The notes below the pieces were generated by a model. It was given only the letters and a program-made list of their open reading frames with translations. It ran no database searches and was not told where the DNA came from. Made by a program: the position numbers and the translations under genes. A stretch of DNA of 64,000 nucleotides, from positions 310,001 to 374,000 of the forward strand of contig NZ_LQXM01000030.1 of the NCBI RefSeq assembly GCF_001648555.1, in the 5' to 3' direction. Below are positions 50,420 through 58,163 of the stretch, piece by piece (position 1 is the stretch's first letter; each line of letters begins with the position of its first letter). This stretch comes from Rossellomorea aquimaris TF-12 (GTDB taxonomy: Bacteria > Bacillota > Bacilli > Bacillales > Bacillaceae_B).

Positions 50420-52078
50420 ATGAGGCTAAAAAACAGATTATTGATTTTAGGGCTTATCCCCCTCATCCTTTCTACCTTCATTATTGGGTATATCGTGTCT
50501 CAATTGATATCGATACAAAGCTCGGCTAAGGATGATGTACAGGTTTTACTAGAAACTGAGCAATTAAGAGGAGATCTTATCGTTACGAAACAGGCTCTAT
50601 CTAATTACTCTGTGAATTCAACAGAAGAAAATAAACTAGCTGTTGAGAATTTATTAAATGACTCCTCTTCTCAAATTAACGAATTAACCGCTCTTCTTTC
50701 GGTAAAAGAGCAACAAAACACACTAAACACTATTGAAAAAAAGTTCAAAGATTTAAGAACTATTTCAGAAGATGCCCTTAAAGCAAGTAATAAAGCAGAG
50801 ATCAAGCGTCAATCCATTCGTATATCAGGTGTCTTAAATGATATGTACTTATTGACCAAACAAACGAATGATTGGTACCAGTCATTATTAAAAGAAAACA
50901 AACAAAAAATCTCTTTCATTGTTTGGGCTTCGATCATTGGGTTTTTACTGACGGTTCTCCTTTCACTTGGAGCTTCAACGATTCTTACTCAGCGAATCGT
51001 ACGTCCCTTAAATGCTATGGTTCTAAATGCAGAAAAAATTGCAGATGGAGACTTAACCATTACATTGAAAAATACGAATCAAAAAGATAGTAAATTCGAG
51101 GTAATAAAATTAGAAAAAGCATTTACTCATATGGTGAATAACCTTCGGAATACTGTTCAATCTGTTCATACAATTGGAATCAGTGTTGAGAAATTCACTC
51201 ATGATGTACAAGACCAAATGAACAGTCTTGCTGAAGGAAGTCACCAAGTAGCTACCTCCACTGAAGAATTAGCGAGAGGCAGTCAGTCTATCTCAGAGGA
51301 TGTTCAAGAAACAGCTGCTCTGATGTCTGTAATGGCAGATGACTTTGCTGAAAACGTAAAGCAAGGTCAAGAATCAGCTGCCAACAGTAAGATTGCCCTT
51401 CAATCCGTCCAGCATGGTCGCTCTTCTTTAGATAAACAGAAGGAATTCGCTGAAATGATTGCAACATCATCTTCATCTATTAAACAGTCCATCGAATCCT
51501 TTGCCCAGTATGCTGGTGAAATTGAACATGCATCTCACTCCGTTAAAGAAATTGCGGATCAAACCAATCTCCTTGCCCTTAATGCAGCTATTGAAGCCGC
51601 AAGAGCCGGAGAAGCTGGAAAAGGATTTGCTGTTGTAGCAGAAGAAGTTCGTAAACTAGCTGAAGATTCTTCTGTTGCTACGCAGCGTATAGGAAATATG
51701 GTGGCAAACATTAAGCAAGGTATTCATTCGATTATGGAGGCTTCAGAGCAAGGAAACTCCCTTTCCAATCAACAAGTAGACTCTATGCTCGTTACCGAGA
51801 ATGCATTTGAAGACATATCAGGCAATGTTTCCTCCATTTATGAAAAACTGACAAAGCTGGAAAATGCGATGCAATCTTCAAATGAGAGAACCACTCAAGT
51901 CATTGAAGCCGTTGAAAACATATCAGCCATCACTGAAGAAACAGCCGCTGGTACGGAAGAAATTTCGTCCTCTACTGAGGAGCAGCTTCGATACTTCGAT
52001 CAAATGAAAGAGCAGGTACAGCATCTAAACACGATGACCATTGAAATGAAAAAACAGCTGGAACGCTTTACACTTTAA
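50420..52078 (+). CDS. methyl-accepting chemotaxis protein, two-span type
   Basis: A 552-residue receptor: span 1 at about 7-29, an extracellular four-helix-type ligand domain (30-165), span 2 at about 170-192 ([22 protein letters not shown]), a HAMP domain ([23 protein letters not shown]) and the signalling domain ([42 protein letters not shown]). It shares a transcript with the BMP lipoprotein (24-base gap, AAGGAG). The pairing suggests that the lipoprotein is its binding partner. Confidence 0.92.
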   Translation: MRLKNRLLILGLIPLILSTFIIGYIVSQLISIQSSAKDDVQVLLETEQLRGDLIVTKQALSNYSVNSTEENKLAVENLLNDSSSQINELTALLSVKEQQNTLNTIEKKFKDLRTISEDALKASNKAEIKRQSIRISGVLNDMYLLTKQTNDWYQSLLKENKQKISFIVWASIIGFLLTVLLSLGASTILTQRIVRPLNAMVLNAEKIADGDLTITLKNTNQKDSKFEVIKLEKAFTHMVNNLRNTVQSVHTIGISVEKFTHDVQDQMNSLAEGSHQVATSTEELARGSQSISEDVQETAALMSVMADDFAENVKQGQESAANSKIALQSVQHGRSSLDKQKEFAEMIATSSSSIKQSIESFAQYAGEIEHASHSVKEIADQTNLLALNAAIEAARAGEAGKGFAVVAEEVRKLAEDSSVATQRIGNMVANIKQGIHSIMEASEQGNSLSNQQVDSMLVTENAFEDISGNVSSIYEKLTKLENAMQSSNERTTQVIEAVENISAITEETAAGTEEISSSTEEQLRYFDQMKEQVQHLNTMTIEMKKQLERFTL

Positions 52079-52090
52079 TAGTAGGATTTA

Positions 52091-52125
52091 GAAACGCTCG
52101 GATTTCTTATCTGAGCGTTTTTATT
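52091..52125 (+). terminator. terminator of the BMP-chemoreceptor operon
   Basis: GAAACGCTCGGAT, loop, ATCTGAGCGTTTTTATT. Confidence 0.85.
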
Positions 52126-52177
52126 GTAGGTTAATTTGTGATGGCACCTGCACTCCAATTGGGGTAAAGTGTAAAAC

Positions 52178-52279
52178 GGATTGTTTTTATTCTGCACCGG
52201 CTTGATTTCTCTAATCTCCGGATCGTTTCTACCAGATTGTGGATCGATTTTAGCCGAATGTGGATTGATTTCTTCCGAG
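52178..52279. repeat. five GGATCGATTT-like cores with exact 21-bp period
   Basis: GGATTGTTTT (52178), GGCTTGATTT (52199), GGATCGTTTC (52220), GGATCGATTT (52241) and GGATTGATTT (52262): four steps of exactly 21 bases with unrelated spacers. The core is close to the complement of the array at 41.5 kb (CGGCTCGATT). On the minus strand one frame is open through the array and reads as heptads of the form KIDPQSG/RNDPEIR, a shadow of the repeat. Confidence 0.8.
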
Positions 52280-52672
52280 AAAACCTCGTTTTTCACCTAA
52301 TATCCCTAAATCTATTAGAATTACCAGCATTTACACTCAGAATCCACTCAAAACATATCATCCAAGAACCATTTGGTTATCCCCTTTAATATCCCCACCA
52401 CCTTCCTACTAGTCTATTTATCCTCCGTTTTTGTTACAGAACGTTTAAATCTTTTTAACGAAGAAATATTCTTTCAACAGACCAATATACGTATATGGGT
52501 ATCAAAAACAGCTATATAATCACTCTTTTTCTCAAAAATGAAAGCCTGTAATCTGTCACACTTTGTAATATTTTGTCGGTGGTAAATTTCTCCACATTCA
52601 TTACCCTCTAAAATCTCCTATACTGTATAGAAGGTTATACTGTGTAGAATTCTTATAGTTGGAGGAATACTG
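52280..52672. other. intergenic region upstream of mreBH
   Basis: AT-rich, no gene seen. Just before the start are two similar 17-base units (TATACTGTATAGAAGGT and TATACTGTGTAGAATTC, 52620-52653) that may hold the promoter -10 region. Confidence 0.5.
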
Positions 52673-53677
52673 ATGTTATCAAACTCTGAAATTGGGATCG
52701 ATTTAGGAACTGCAAATATACTTGTGTATAGTAAGAATAAAGGAATAATTTTAAATGAACCTTCTGTTGTTGCTATCGACACAGAAACTAAAAATGTATT
52801 AGCTGTCGGAACGGAAGCGAAGAGCATGATTGGTAAAACACCAGGAAAAATTGTGGCTGTTCGCCCTCTTAAAGACGGAGTCATTGCAGACTTTGATGTA
52901 ACGACTGAAATGTTAAAACAAGTGATGAAAAAAGCGAGTAAGAAACTAGGCTTCTCTATCCGAAAGCCAAATGTAGTCGTATGTACTCCTTCTGGTGCAA
53001 CAAGTGTTGAGCGCAGAGCCATTCAAGATGCTGTAAGAGGCAGCGGAGCGAAATCTGTTACTCTTATTGAAGAGCCTGTCGCTGCTGCTATTGGAGCAGA
53101 CTTACCAGTTGATGAACCTGTTGCTAATGTAATTGTTGATATTGGTGGAGGTACTACTGAAGTAGCCATCATTTCATATGGTGGAGTCGTTTCTTGTAAC
53201 ACCATTCGCATCGGTGGAGATCAAATGGATGAGGACATTGTTCACCATGTTAGAAAGCGTTACAACCTTCTTATTGGTGAAAGAACAGCAGAAAATGTAA
53301 AGATTGAAGTTGGACAAGCCCTGATTGATCATGAAGAAAGATCAATGGAAATTCGCGGTCGGGACTTAGTAACGGGGTTACCAAAGACGATTGTTTTATC
53401 TTCAACTGAAATTCAAGACGCTTTAAAGGAGTCCCTTCTTCATATCTTGGAAACCATTCGTGCCACATTAGAGAATTGTCCACCTGAATTGAGTGGAGAC
53501 ATTGTCGACCGAGGTGTCATTCTTACTGGTGGAGGCGCATTGTTGAATGGACTTCAAGACTGGTTAAGTGAAGAAATTGTTGTACCAGTTCATCTAGCAC
53601 CGAATCCTCTTGAATCGGTTGCAATTGGGACAGGACGCTCATTAACCGTAATTCATAAGTTACAAAAAGTAAAATAA
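52673..53677 (+). CDS. mreBH: MreB-like actin homologue MreBH
   Basis: A 334-residue bacterial actin: phosphate 1 loop [13 protein letters not shown], phosphate 2 [19 protein letters not shown], adenosine loop [14 protein letters not shown]. Over the whole length it resembles B. subtilis MreBH (335 residues) more than MreB or Mbl. It organises cell-wall synthesis along the cell cylinder and in B. subtilis directs the hydrolase LytE. It stands alone, after a GGAGG site, with its own terminator. Confidence 0.93.
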   Translation: MLSNSEIGIDLGTANILVYSKNKGIILNEPSVVAIDTETKNVLAVGTEAKSMIGKTPGKIVAVRPLKDGVIADFDVTTEMLKQVMKKASKKLGFSIRKPNVVVCTPSGATSVERRAIQDAVRGSGAKSVTLIEEPVAAAIGADLPVDEPVANVIVDIGGGTTEVAIISYGGVVSCNTIRIGGDQMDEDIVHHVRKRYNLLIGERTAENVKIEVGQALIDHEERSMEIRGRDLVTGLPKTIVLSSTEIQDALKESLLHILETIRATLENCPPELSGDIVDRGVILTGGGALLNGLQDWLSEEIVVPVHLAPNPLESVAIGTGRSLTVIHKLQKVK

Positions 53678-53684
53678 TGAACAT

Positions 53685-53717
53685 GCCGTTCAGATTTATT
53701 CTGAACGGCGTTTTTTT
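53685..53717 (+). terminator. terminator of mreBH
   Basis: GCCGTTCAGA, loop TTTAT, TCTGAACGGCGTTTTTTT. Confidence 0.9.
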
Positions 53718-53927
53718 GCTCTTTCGCAATGATTGTTGTTTAAAGCTGATTTATGCTGCAGGTGCAAAACTCCAGCAGCGTAAATCAACAACTACTTTCT
53801 CCTCTAATATAACAATAACCTCAATGTTAAATTTCTCCCTTTCCACCCTATTCTACCCCCATACTCAACACACAATATTTTTTCGCAATCAGATATATTA
53901 CCCCTCTTCAATTCTCTTTAAACCAAA

Positions 53928-53959
53928 GTGATCCAAATTCCTCTTTCATACGTTAGCTT
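53928..53959 (+). promoter_or_regulatory. probable ECF promoter of the SigK-like operon
   Basis: GTGATCCA (53928-53935), 15 bases, CGTTAGCTT (53951-53959). The identical two words with the identical spacing stand upstream of the surface-protein gene at 55.7 kb. It lies 70 bases before the sigma start, so the sigma factor probably controls its own operon. Confidence 0.7.
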
Positions 53960-54029
53960 CTTAGAAATTGAGATACCTTGGATTTTCTAGTATCCTTAAA
54001 CTATTCATGTCAAACTTAAGGAGCATACT

Positions 54030-54596
54030 ATGTCCGAAGAACTTAAGGATATTGATTTATATCAAAAGATATTAAATCAAAAAGATTCATCTGCGTTACG
54101 AAGTTTATATCAGAAGTATGAGAAACTCATTTATTCTTTTTCTTATAAAATGACACAAGATCGAGAAATTGCTGAGGAAGTCATTCAGGAAGTGTTTTTA
54201 AAGCTATGGAAAAAACATTCTCCTTATGATAGCACCAAAGGAAAATTCTCTTCCTGGTTATTAACCATGACACGAAATTCTTGTTTAGATGCTCTTAGAA
54301 AAAGAAAGAAGCATGAATCTGTTGAGTATATTGAAAAAGATTCACTTCAGATTAGTCATGAAACGCCTTCAGACTTATTAGAATGGAAGGAAAAAGGTTC
54401 AGCAATCAGAGACTGTATCAGCCTTTTAAAAGGCGATCAACAGAAAATTGTTGAGCTGTTCTATTTTAAAGGGTTAACTCAGCAGTCCATTGCTGATCAT
54501 TCTGATCTTCCACTTGGAACTGTTAAAGGGCGAATTCGTTTGGCTTTAAAACATTTACACACTTGCCTTAAAGGGAAAGGAGGTATTTTCGAATGA
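54030..54596 (+). CDS. ECF sigma factor, SigK (ECF19-like) type
   Basis: A 188-residue ECF sigma factor, different in type from the other two in the window: region 2 LRSLYQKYEKLIYSFSYKMTQDREIAEEVIQEVFLKLWKKHSPYDSTKGKFSSWLLTMTRNSCLDALRKRK; region 4 QQKIVELFYFKGLTQQSIADHSDLPLGTVKGRIRLALKHL. An RskA-type anti-sigma with a four-base ATGA overlap follows, the arrangement of mycobacterial sigK/rskA and relatives. Downstream lie a wall-anchored protein and a sortase with a matching promoter. Confidence 0.93.
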   Translation: MSEELKDIDLYQKILNQKDSSALRSLYQKYEKLIYSFSYKMTQDREIAEEVIQEVFLKLWKKHSPYDSTKGKFSSWLLTMTRNSCLDALRKRKKHESVEYIEKDSLQISHETPSDLLEWKEKGSAIRDCISLLKGDQQKIVELFYFKGLTQQSIADHSDLPLGTVKGRIRLALKHLHTCLKGKGGIFE

Positions 54597-55327
54597 CTCA
54601 ACACCAATGTGATCAGCTGCTGGATTATTTCAATGGACATTTATCACAGGTTGAGAAAGCAGCATTCGAAAAGCATTTGGCTACTTGTTCCTCTTGCCAG
54701 GAAGAGTTGATAGAATATCAACAGCTAGCAGACTATTTGCCTTATGCTACGAATCCTATCGAACCTCCGAAAGGCTTGGAAGAACGAGTTTTTTCTCACA
54801 TTTTCAAAGAAGAGAATCCTACTCACATAGATATACAACGAGAGCCTAGGTCAAGCAGACAAAAACGAATGAAGTGGATATTCCCTTCCGTAGCTGCTAT
54901 CTTCGCGTTGTCTCTCATAGGAAATATTTATTTATATAATGAAATCAACAACGAGGTTAAGCCTCCAACAACAGAGCAAGCTACTATTGATAAGGTACTC
55001 AAATCAGTAAATCTTGCAGCTGTTGAAGGTGAAGCTACAGGGACAGCAAGCTTAATCCAACACGGTGAGCAAACGAGCATGGTAATTCAGGCTTCTCAAT
55101 TAAAGTCATTATCAAACAATGAAGTTTACCAAGTATGGTTGATTAAAGATGATAAACCTGAACGTGCAGGTACATTTATCTCTACTAAAGATGGAAAAGG
55201 TTCAGTCGTATATAGTATTAGTGAAAATCTGACTGAAAAAGATTGGGACACTGTTGCCATTACCCTGGAACCAGATGCCAATAGTCAAACTCCAAAAGGA
55301 AGTATTGTGCTGGCCTCTGAATTGTAA
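54593..55327 (+). CDS. RskA-type anti-sigma factor with zinc-finger
   Basis: A 244-residue membrane protein: N-terminal anti-sigma zinc-finger (HLATCSSCQEEL, the HxxxCxxC motif), one membrane span at about 98-120 (WIFPSVAAIFALSLIGNIYLY) and an extracytoplasmic RskA domain (TGTASLIQHGEQTSMVIQASQLKSL ... EVYQVWLIKDDKPERAGTF ... VAITLEPDANSQTPKGSIVL). In RskA systems proteolysis of this protein frees the sigma factor; the signal here is unknown. Its ATG overlaps the sigma stop. Confidence 0.92.
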   Translation: MTQHQCDQLLDYFNGHLSQVEKAAFEKHLATCSSCQEELIEYQQLADYLPYATNPIEPPKGLEERVFSHIFKEENPTHIDIQREPRSSRQKRMKWIFPSVAAIFALSLIGNIYLYNEINNEVKPPTTEQATIDKVLKSVNLAAVEGEATGTASLIQHGEQTSMVIQASQLKSLSNNEVYQVWLIKDDKPERAGTFISTKDGKGSVVYSISENLTEKDWDTVAITLEPDANSQTPKGSIVLASEL

Positions 55328-55375
55328 AAACATCCGATTATTTCGTTTCCCGAAAATAAATACAAAACTTTTAAA

Positions 55376-55408
55376 AGCTCAGGAGCCTATTGGCTGCTGG
55401 GTTTTTTT
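55376..55408 (+). terminator. terminator of the sigma/anti-sigma operon
   Basis: AGCTCAGGAGCC, loop TATT, GGCTGCTGGGTTTTTTT; one mismatch and wobble pairs. Confidence 0.65.
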
Positions 55409-55633
55409 CATTTATTCACTTTCTGTTTTGATTCGAATGTTCTACTTATTGTTTAGGTCTAAAATACCCAGGGAATACACCTAAACATAAGACAGTAGTT
55501 ATACAAATATATAACAAATATTAAACACTCTATTTTTTTACCTATAATTAAAGGATACACAAGTAAAAGAGATTACATATCTAACCACTTTCAACCTACT
55601 TAATAAATCTTTTAAAATATTTTTCGAAAAATA

Positions 55634-55665
55634 GTGATCCATCGTTTAACTTCTGTCGTTAGCTT
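55634..55665 (+). promoter_or_regulatory. probable ECF promoter of the surface-protein gene
   Basis: GTGATCCA (55634-55641), 15 bases, CGTTAGCTT (55657-55665). It shares both words and the spacing with the sigma operon promoter; the spacers differ. Confidence 0.75.
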
Positions 55666-55702
55666 TACGAAAATATAAAAAAACTAAAGGAGAGATTTGA
55701 TT

Positions 55703-57058
55703 ATGAAAATGAAAAAAGGTTATCTTGCCATCCCATTAAGTATGACTCTTATGATTCCAACAGTAGGTTCTGTATCTGCACACAACGGGGAAGATCACAG
55801 TCACGATGCAAAAGTAGATACGCCAGCAGGAGAATTAAGAACTTCTTTAGATCATTTACTTACAGAGCACGCATACTTAGCAGTCGAAGCAATGAGAAGA
55901 GGAGCTGAAGGTGCTGAAGATTTCGATGCAGCCGCTGGAGCACTAAATGATAACGCCGCTGACCTTAAAGGAGCCATCGCTTCTGTATATGGTGAAGAAG
56001 CTGGTAATCAATTTAATAAAATCTGGACGAATCATATTGGATTCTTCGTCGATTATGTAAAAGCTACTGGAGCAGATGACCAGGAAGCAAAAGATAAAGC
56101 ATTAGCAAACCTAGCAGGCTATAAATCAGAGTTTTCTAAATTCCTTGAATCAGCGACTGGAGAACGTTTAGAATCAGATAGTTTAGCAGAAGGTTTACAA
56201 ATGCATATTAACCAACTAATTGGTGCTTTTGACAGCTATGTAGCTGGAGATTATGAAAAGGCTTACGAATACGAACGTCAAGCTATCCATCATATGAGTA
56301 TGGTATCAAAAGGATTATCCAGTGCCATCACTGACCAATATCCTGACAAATTTGAAAATACAATGGCTGTAACGCCAGCAACTGATTTACGTTCAACATT
56401 GAACCACTTACTAACTGAGCATGCCGCTTTAGCCACAATGGCAATGCAAAATGGTATTGATGGATCAGAAGACTTTGACGCATCTGTTAATGCTTTAAAC
56501 ACTAATACTGAAGATCTTGCAGCAGCGATTACCTCTGTATACGGTGAAGAAGCTGGTATGCAATTTCAAGATATGTGGAGTAAGCATATTGGATTCTTTG
56601 TAGACTATGTAAAAGCTACTGGAGCTGAAGATGAAGCCGCGAAAGAAGAAGCTCTTCAGAATCTTGATGGTTACCGTGCTGAATTCTCAAATTTCCTTGA
56701 AACGGCAACGGACGGCCGCTTAAAATCTGATGCTCTTGCAGAAGGACTACAAATGCACGTAATTCAACTTACTGGAGCATTCGATAGCTATGCAGCTGGA
56801 GACTATGAAAAAGCTTGGGATGAAATCCGAATGGCTTATGAGCATATGCTAAATCCGGCAAAAGGATTATCAGCAGCATTCACTGATCAATTCCCTGACA
56901 AATTCAAAGCTACAATGCCTTCAGATATGCCGAACACTGGTATGGGTGGAACAGCTGACCAAAACCAATTCCCAATTGAATTTCTACTGGCAGCACTAAT
57001 GGTCATCGCTGGTGGAACAACACTTGGAATGAAAAAATACGCTTCAAACAAACAATAA
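55703..57058 (+). CDS. wall-anchored protein with two His-rich helical repeats and MPNTG signal
   Basis: A 451-residue exported protein. The signal peptide ends PTVGSVSA, and the mature chain starts HNGEDHSHD, a possible metal-binding tail. Two copies of a domain of about 165 residues follow (about 45-218 and 225-395), both with LxHLLTEHAxLA, SVYGEEAG, KHIGFFVDYVKATGA, SDxLAEGLQMH and GAFDSYxAGDYEKA. The repeated His residues in predicted helices suggest a ferritin- or haemerythrin-like bundle binding metal or haem, which is inference. The C-terminus has MPNTG, a membrane span (FLLAALMVIAGGTTLGM) and KKYASNKQ, a sortase signal. The ATG follows AAAGGAG. Similar Bacillus proteins are sometimes labelled copper amine oxidase, without visible support. 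Confidence 0.85.
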   Translation: MKMKKGYLAIPLSMTLMIPTVGSVSAHNGEDHSHDAKVDTPAGELRTSLDHLLTEHAYLAVEAMRRGAEGAEDFDAAAGALNDNAADLKGAIASVYGEEAGNQFNKIWTNHIGFFVDYVKATGADDQEAKDKALANLAGYKSEFSKFLESATGERLESDSLAEGLQMHINQLIGAFDSYVAGDYEKAYEYERQAIHHMSMVSKGLSSAITDQYPDKFENTMAVTPATDLRSTLNHLLTEHAALATMAMQNGIDGSEDFDASVNALNTNTEDLAAAITSVYGEEAGMQFQDMWSKHIGFFVDYVKATGAEDEAAKEEALQNLDGYRAEFSNFLETATDGRLKSDALAEGLQMHVIQLTGAFDSYAAGDYEKAWDEIRMAYEHMLNPAKGLSAAFTDQFPDKFKATMPSDMPNTGMGGTADQNQFPIEFLLAALMVIAGGTTLGMKKYASNKQ

Positions 57059-57067
57059 TCCTAACAA

Positions 57068-57094
57068 GAGGGACGGACCTATAAGGTCCGTCCC
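57068..57094. repeat. palindrome of GAGGGACGGACCT between surface protein and sortase genes
   Basis: GGGACGGACCTATAAGGTCCGTCCC. It has no T run and could act as an attenuator or mRNA-stability element inside the operon. Confidence 0.75.
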
Positions 57095-57124
57095 ACAATG
57101 TGAAGATGAAAGGAGTGGCTTCAC

Positions 57125-57775
57125 ATGTTGTATTCTATGAGAGCAGCATTCCTTGTGCTTGTACTAATGACTATTTCTGCATGCAGTGCCGGAATAAATA
57201 TGAATAATACAGCGGATGAGCCTAAAGAAAAGGCAACAGAACAGAAGGAAGAAAAAACAGAGAGACAAATGGCCAGTACGACAACAAAATCATCAGAATT
57301 TGCAAATACCATTGTCAAAGATGAACGTACAGGTATTGTCCCTGCATCCATTGAAATACCGGCCATTAATGTGAAAGCTCCATCAGTAGGAGTCGGCCTA
57401 AAGGAAAATGGTGAGATGGATGTAACCAAAAGCTTTGAAGAAACCTTTTGGTTTGACAAAGGCTACAAACCAGGTGAACCTGGAAATGCTGTCATCGGAG
57501 GTCATGTAGACAGTAAAGAAGGTCCAGCCATTTTTTATGATATAAAAAAACTTAAAGCTGGAGACGAAGTCATCGTGACGAGTAAAGACGGAGAAAAAAG
57601 AACCTTTGTTGTTACTGATAAAAAAGAATTCCCTTGGGACGAAGCTCCCCTAAGATCCATCTTTGGATACTCTCACGCAAGCACTTTAAATTTAATTACT
57701 TGTACAGGCGACTACGACCGCGCGGCGGAGAATTACAGCAAACGTTTAGTTGTTTATACTAAATTAAAATCATAA
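57125..57775 (+). CDS. class F-like sortase with lipoprotein-type signal
   Basis: A 216-residue sortase: catalytic His in VIGGHVDSKEGPAIFYDIKKL, Cys in LNLITCTGDYD and Arg in YSKRLVVYT, all in the expected order and spacing. The N-terminus (AAFLVLVLMTISAC) fits a lipobox (ISAC), so the enzyme may be lipid-anchored instead of held by an uncleaved span. It lies 66 bases after the MPNTG surface protein, its probable substrate. An AGGAG precedes the ATG and a terminator follows. Confidence 0.9.
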   Translation: MLYSMRAAFLVLVLMTISACSAGINMNNTADEPKEKATEQKEEKTERQMASTTTKSSEFANTIVKDERTGIVPASIEIPAINVKAPSVGVGLKENGEMDVTKSFEETFWFDKGYKPGEPGNAVIGGHVDSKEGPAIFYDIKKLKAGDEVIVTSKDGEKRTFVVTDKKEFPWDEAPLRSIFGYSHASTLNLITCTGDYDRAAENYSKRLVVYTKLKS

Positions 57776-57811
57776 AACAACGGCACAATTTTCATTGGTG
57801 CTGTTGTTTTA
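57774..57811 (+). terminator. terminator of the sortase gene
   Basis: AAAACAACGGCAC, loop, GTGCTGTTGTTTTATTTT. Confidence 0.8.
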
Positions 57812-57893
57812 TTTTCATGTTCATTTGGAGAGCCTTTATTTGGATAATTTCTAACAAGATAAGAAATGCTATTCATGAAGGCAGGTGCATGAA

Positions 57894-58121
57894 ATGAACG
57901 AACAACAACTGGAAGACTTATTCAGCTTTTATGGACATGAAGATTTATACAGACGTTTTAAAACCCCTATATATGTAACTGGTATCCTCGATCATGTTGA
58001 CACCGAACTATTAGAAGATTTTTTTGAAAACTTCACTCTAGATCATTCCATTTTGTTTGATGAATTCCGGTTTTGGTTTCAGTATTATGAAGTATCGAAA
58101 CGCCCTCCTTTTACTTATTAA
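57894..58121 (+). CDS. 75-residue acidic/aromatic protein of unknown function
   Basis: A 75-residue cytosolic protein (MNEQQLEDLFSFYGHEDLYR ... DEFRFWFQYYEVSKRPPFTY), rich in Phe, Tyr, Asp and Glu, with two possible helices around a TPIYVTGILDHVDTELLEDFF segment. I start it at the ATG at 57894 after AGGTG. A terminator shared with nos follows. I recognise no family. Confidence 0.65.
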   Translation: MNEQQLEDLFSFYGHEDLYRRFKTPIYVTGILDHVDTELLEDFFENFTLDHSILFDEFRFWFQYYEVSKRPPFTY

Positions 58122-58163
58122 AAAAAGCTGTTTTCTGCAAAAACACAGAAAACAGCTTTTTTA
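58120..58163. terminator. bidirectional terminator between the 75-residue gene and nos
   Basis: AAAAAAGCTGTTTTCTG and CAGAAAACAGCTTTTTT form a long hairpin. Confidence 0.9.

Noticed and set aside
52075..52296. 73-codon minus-strand frame with heptad-like repeats
   Set aside because: It is the translation of the 21-bp-period DNA array and overlaps the chemoreceptor terminator.
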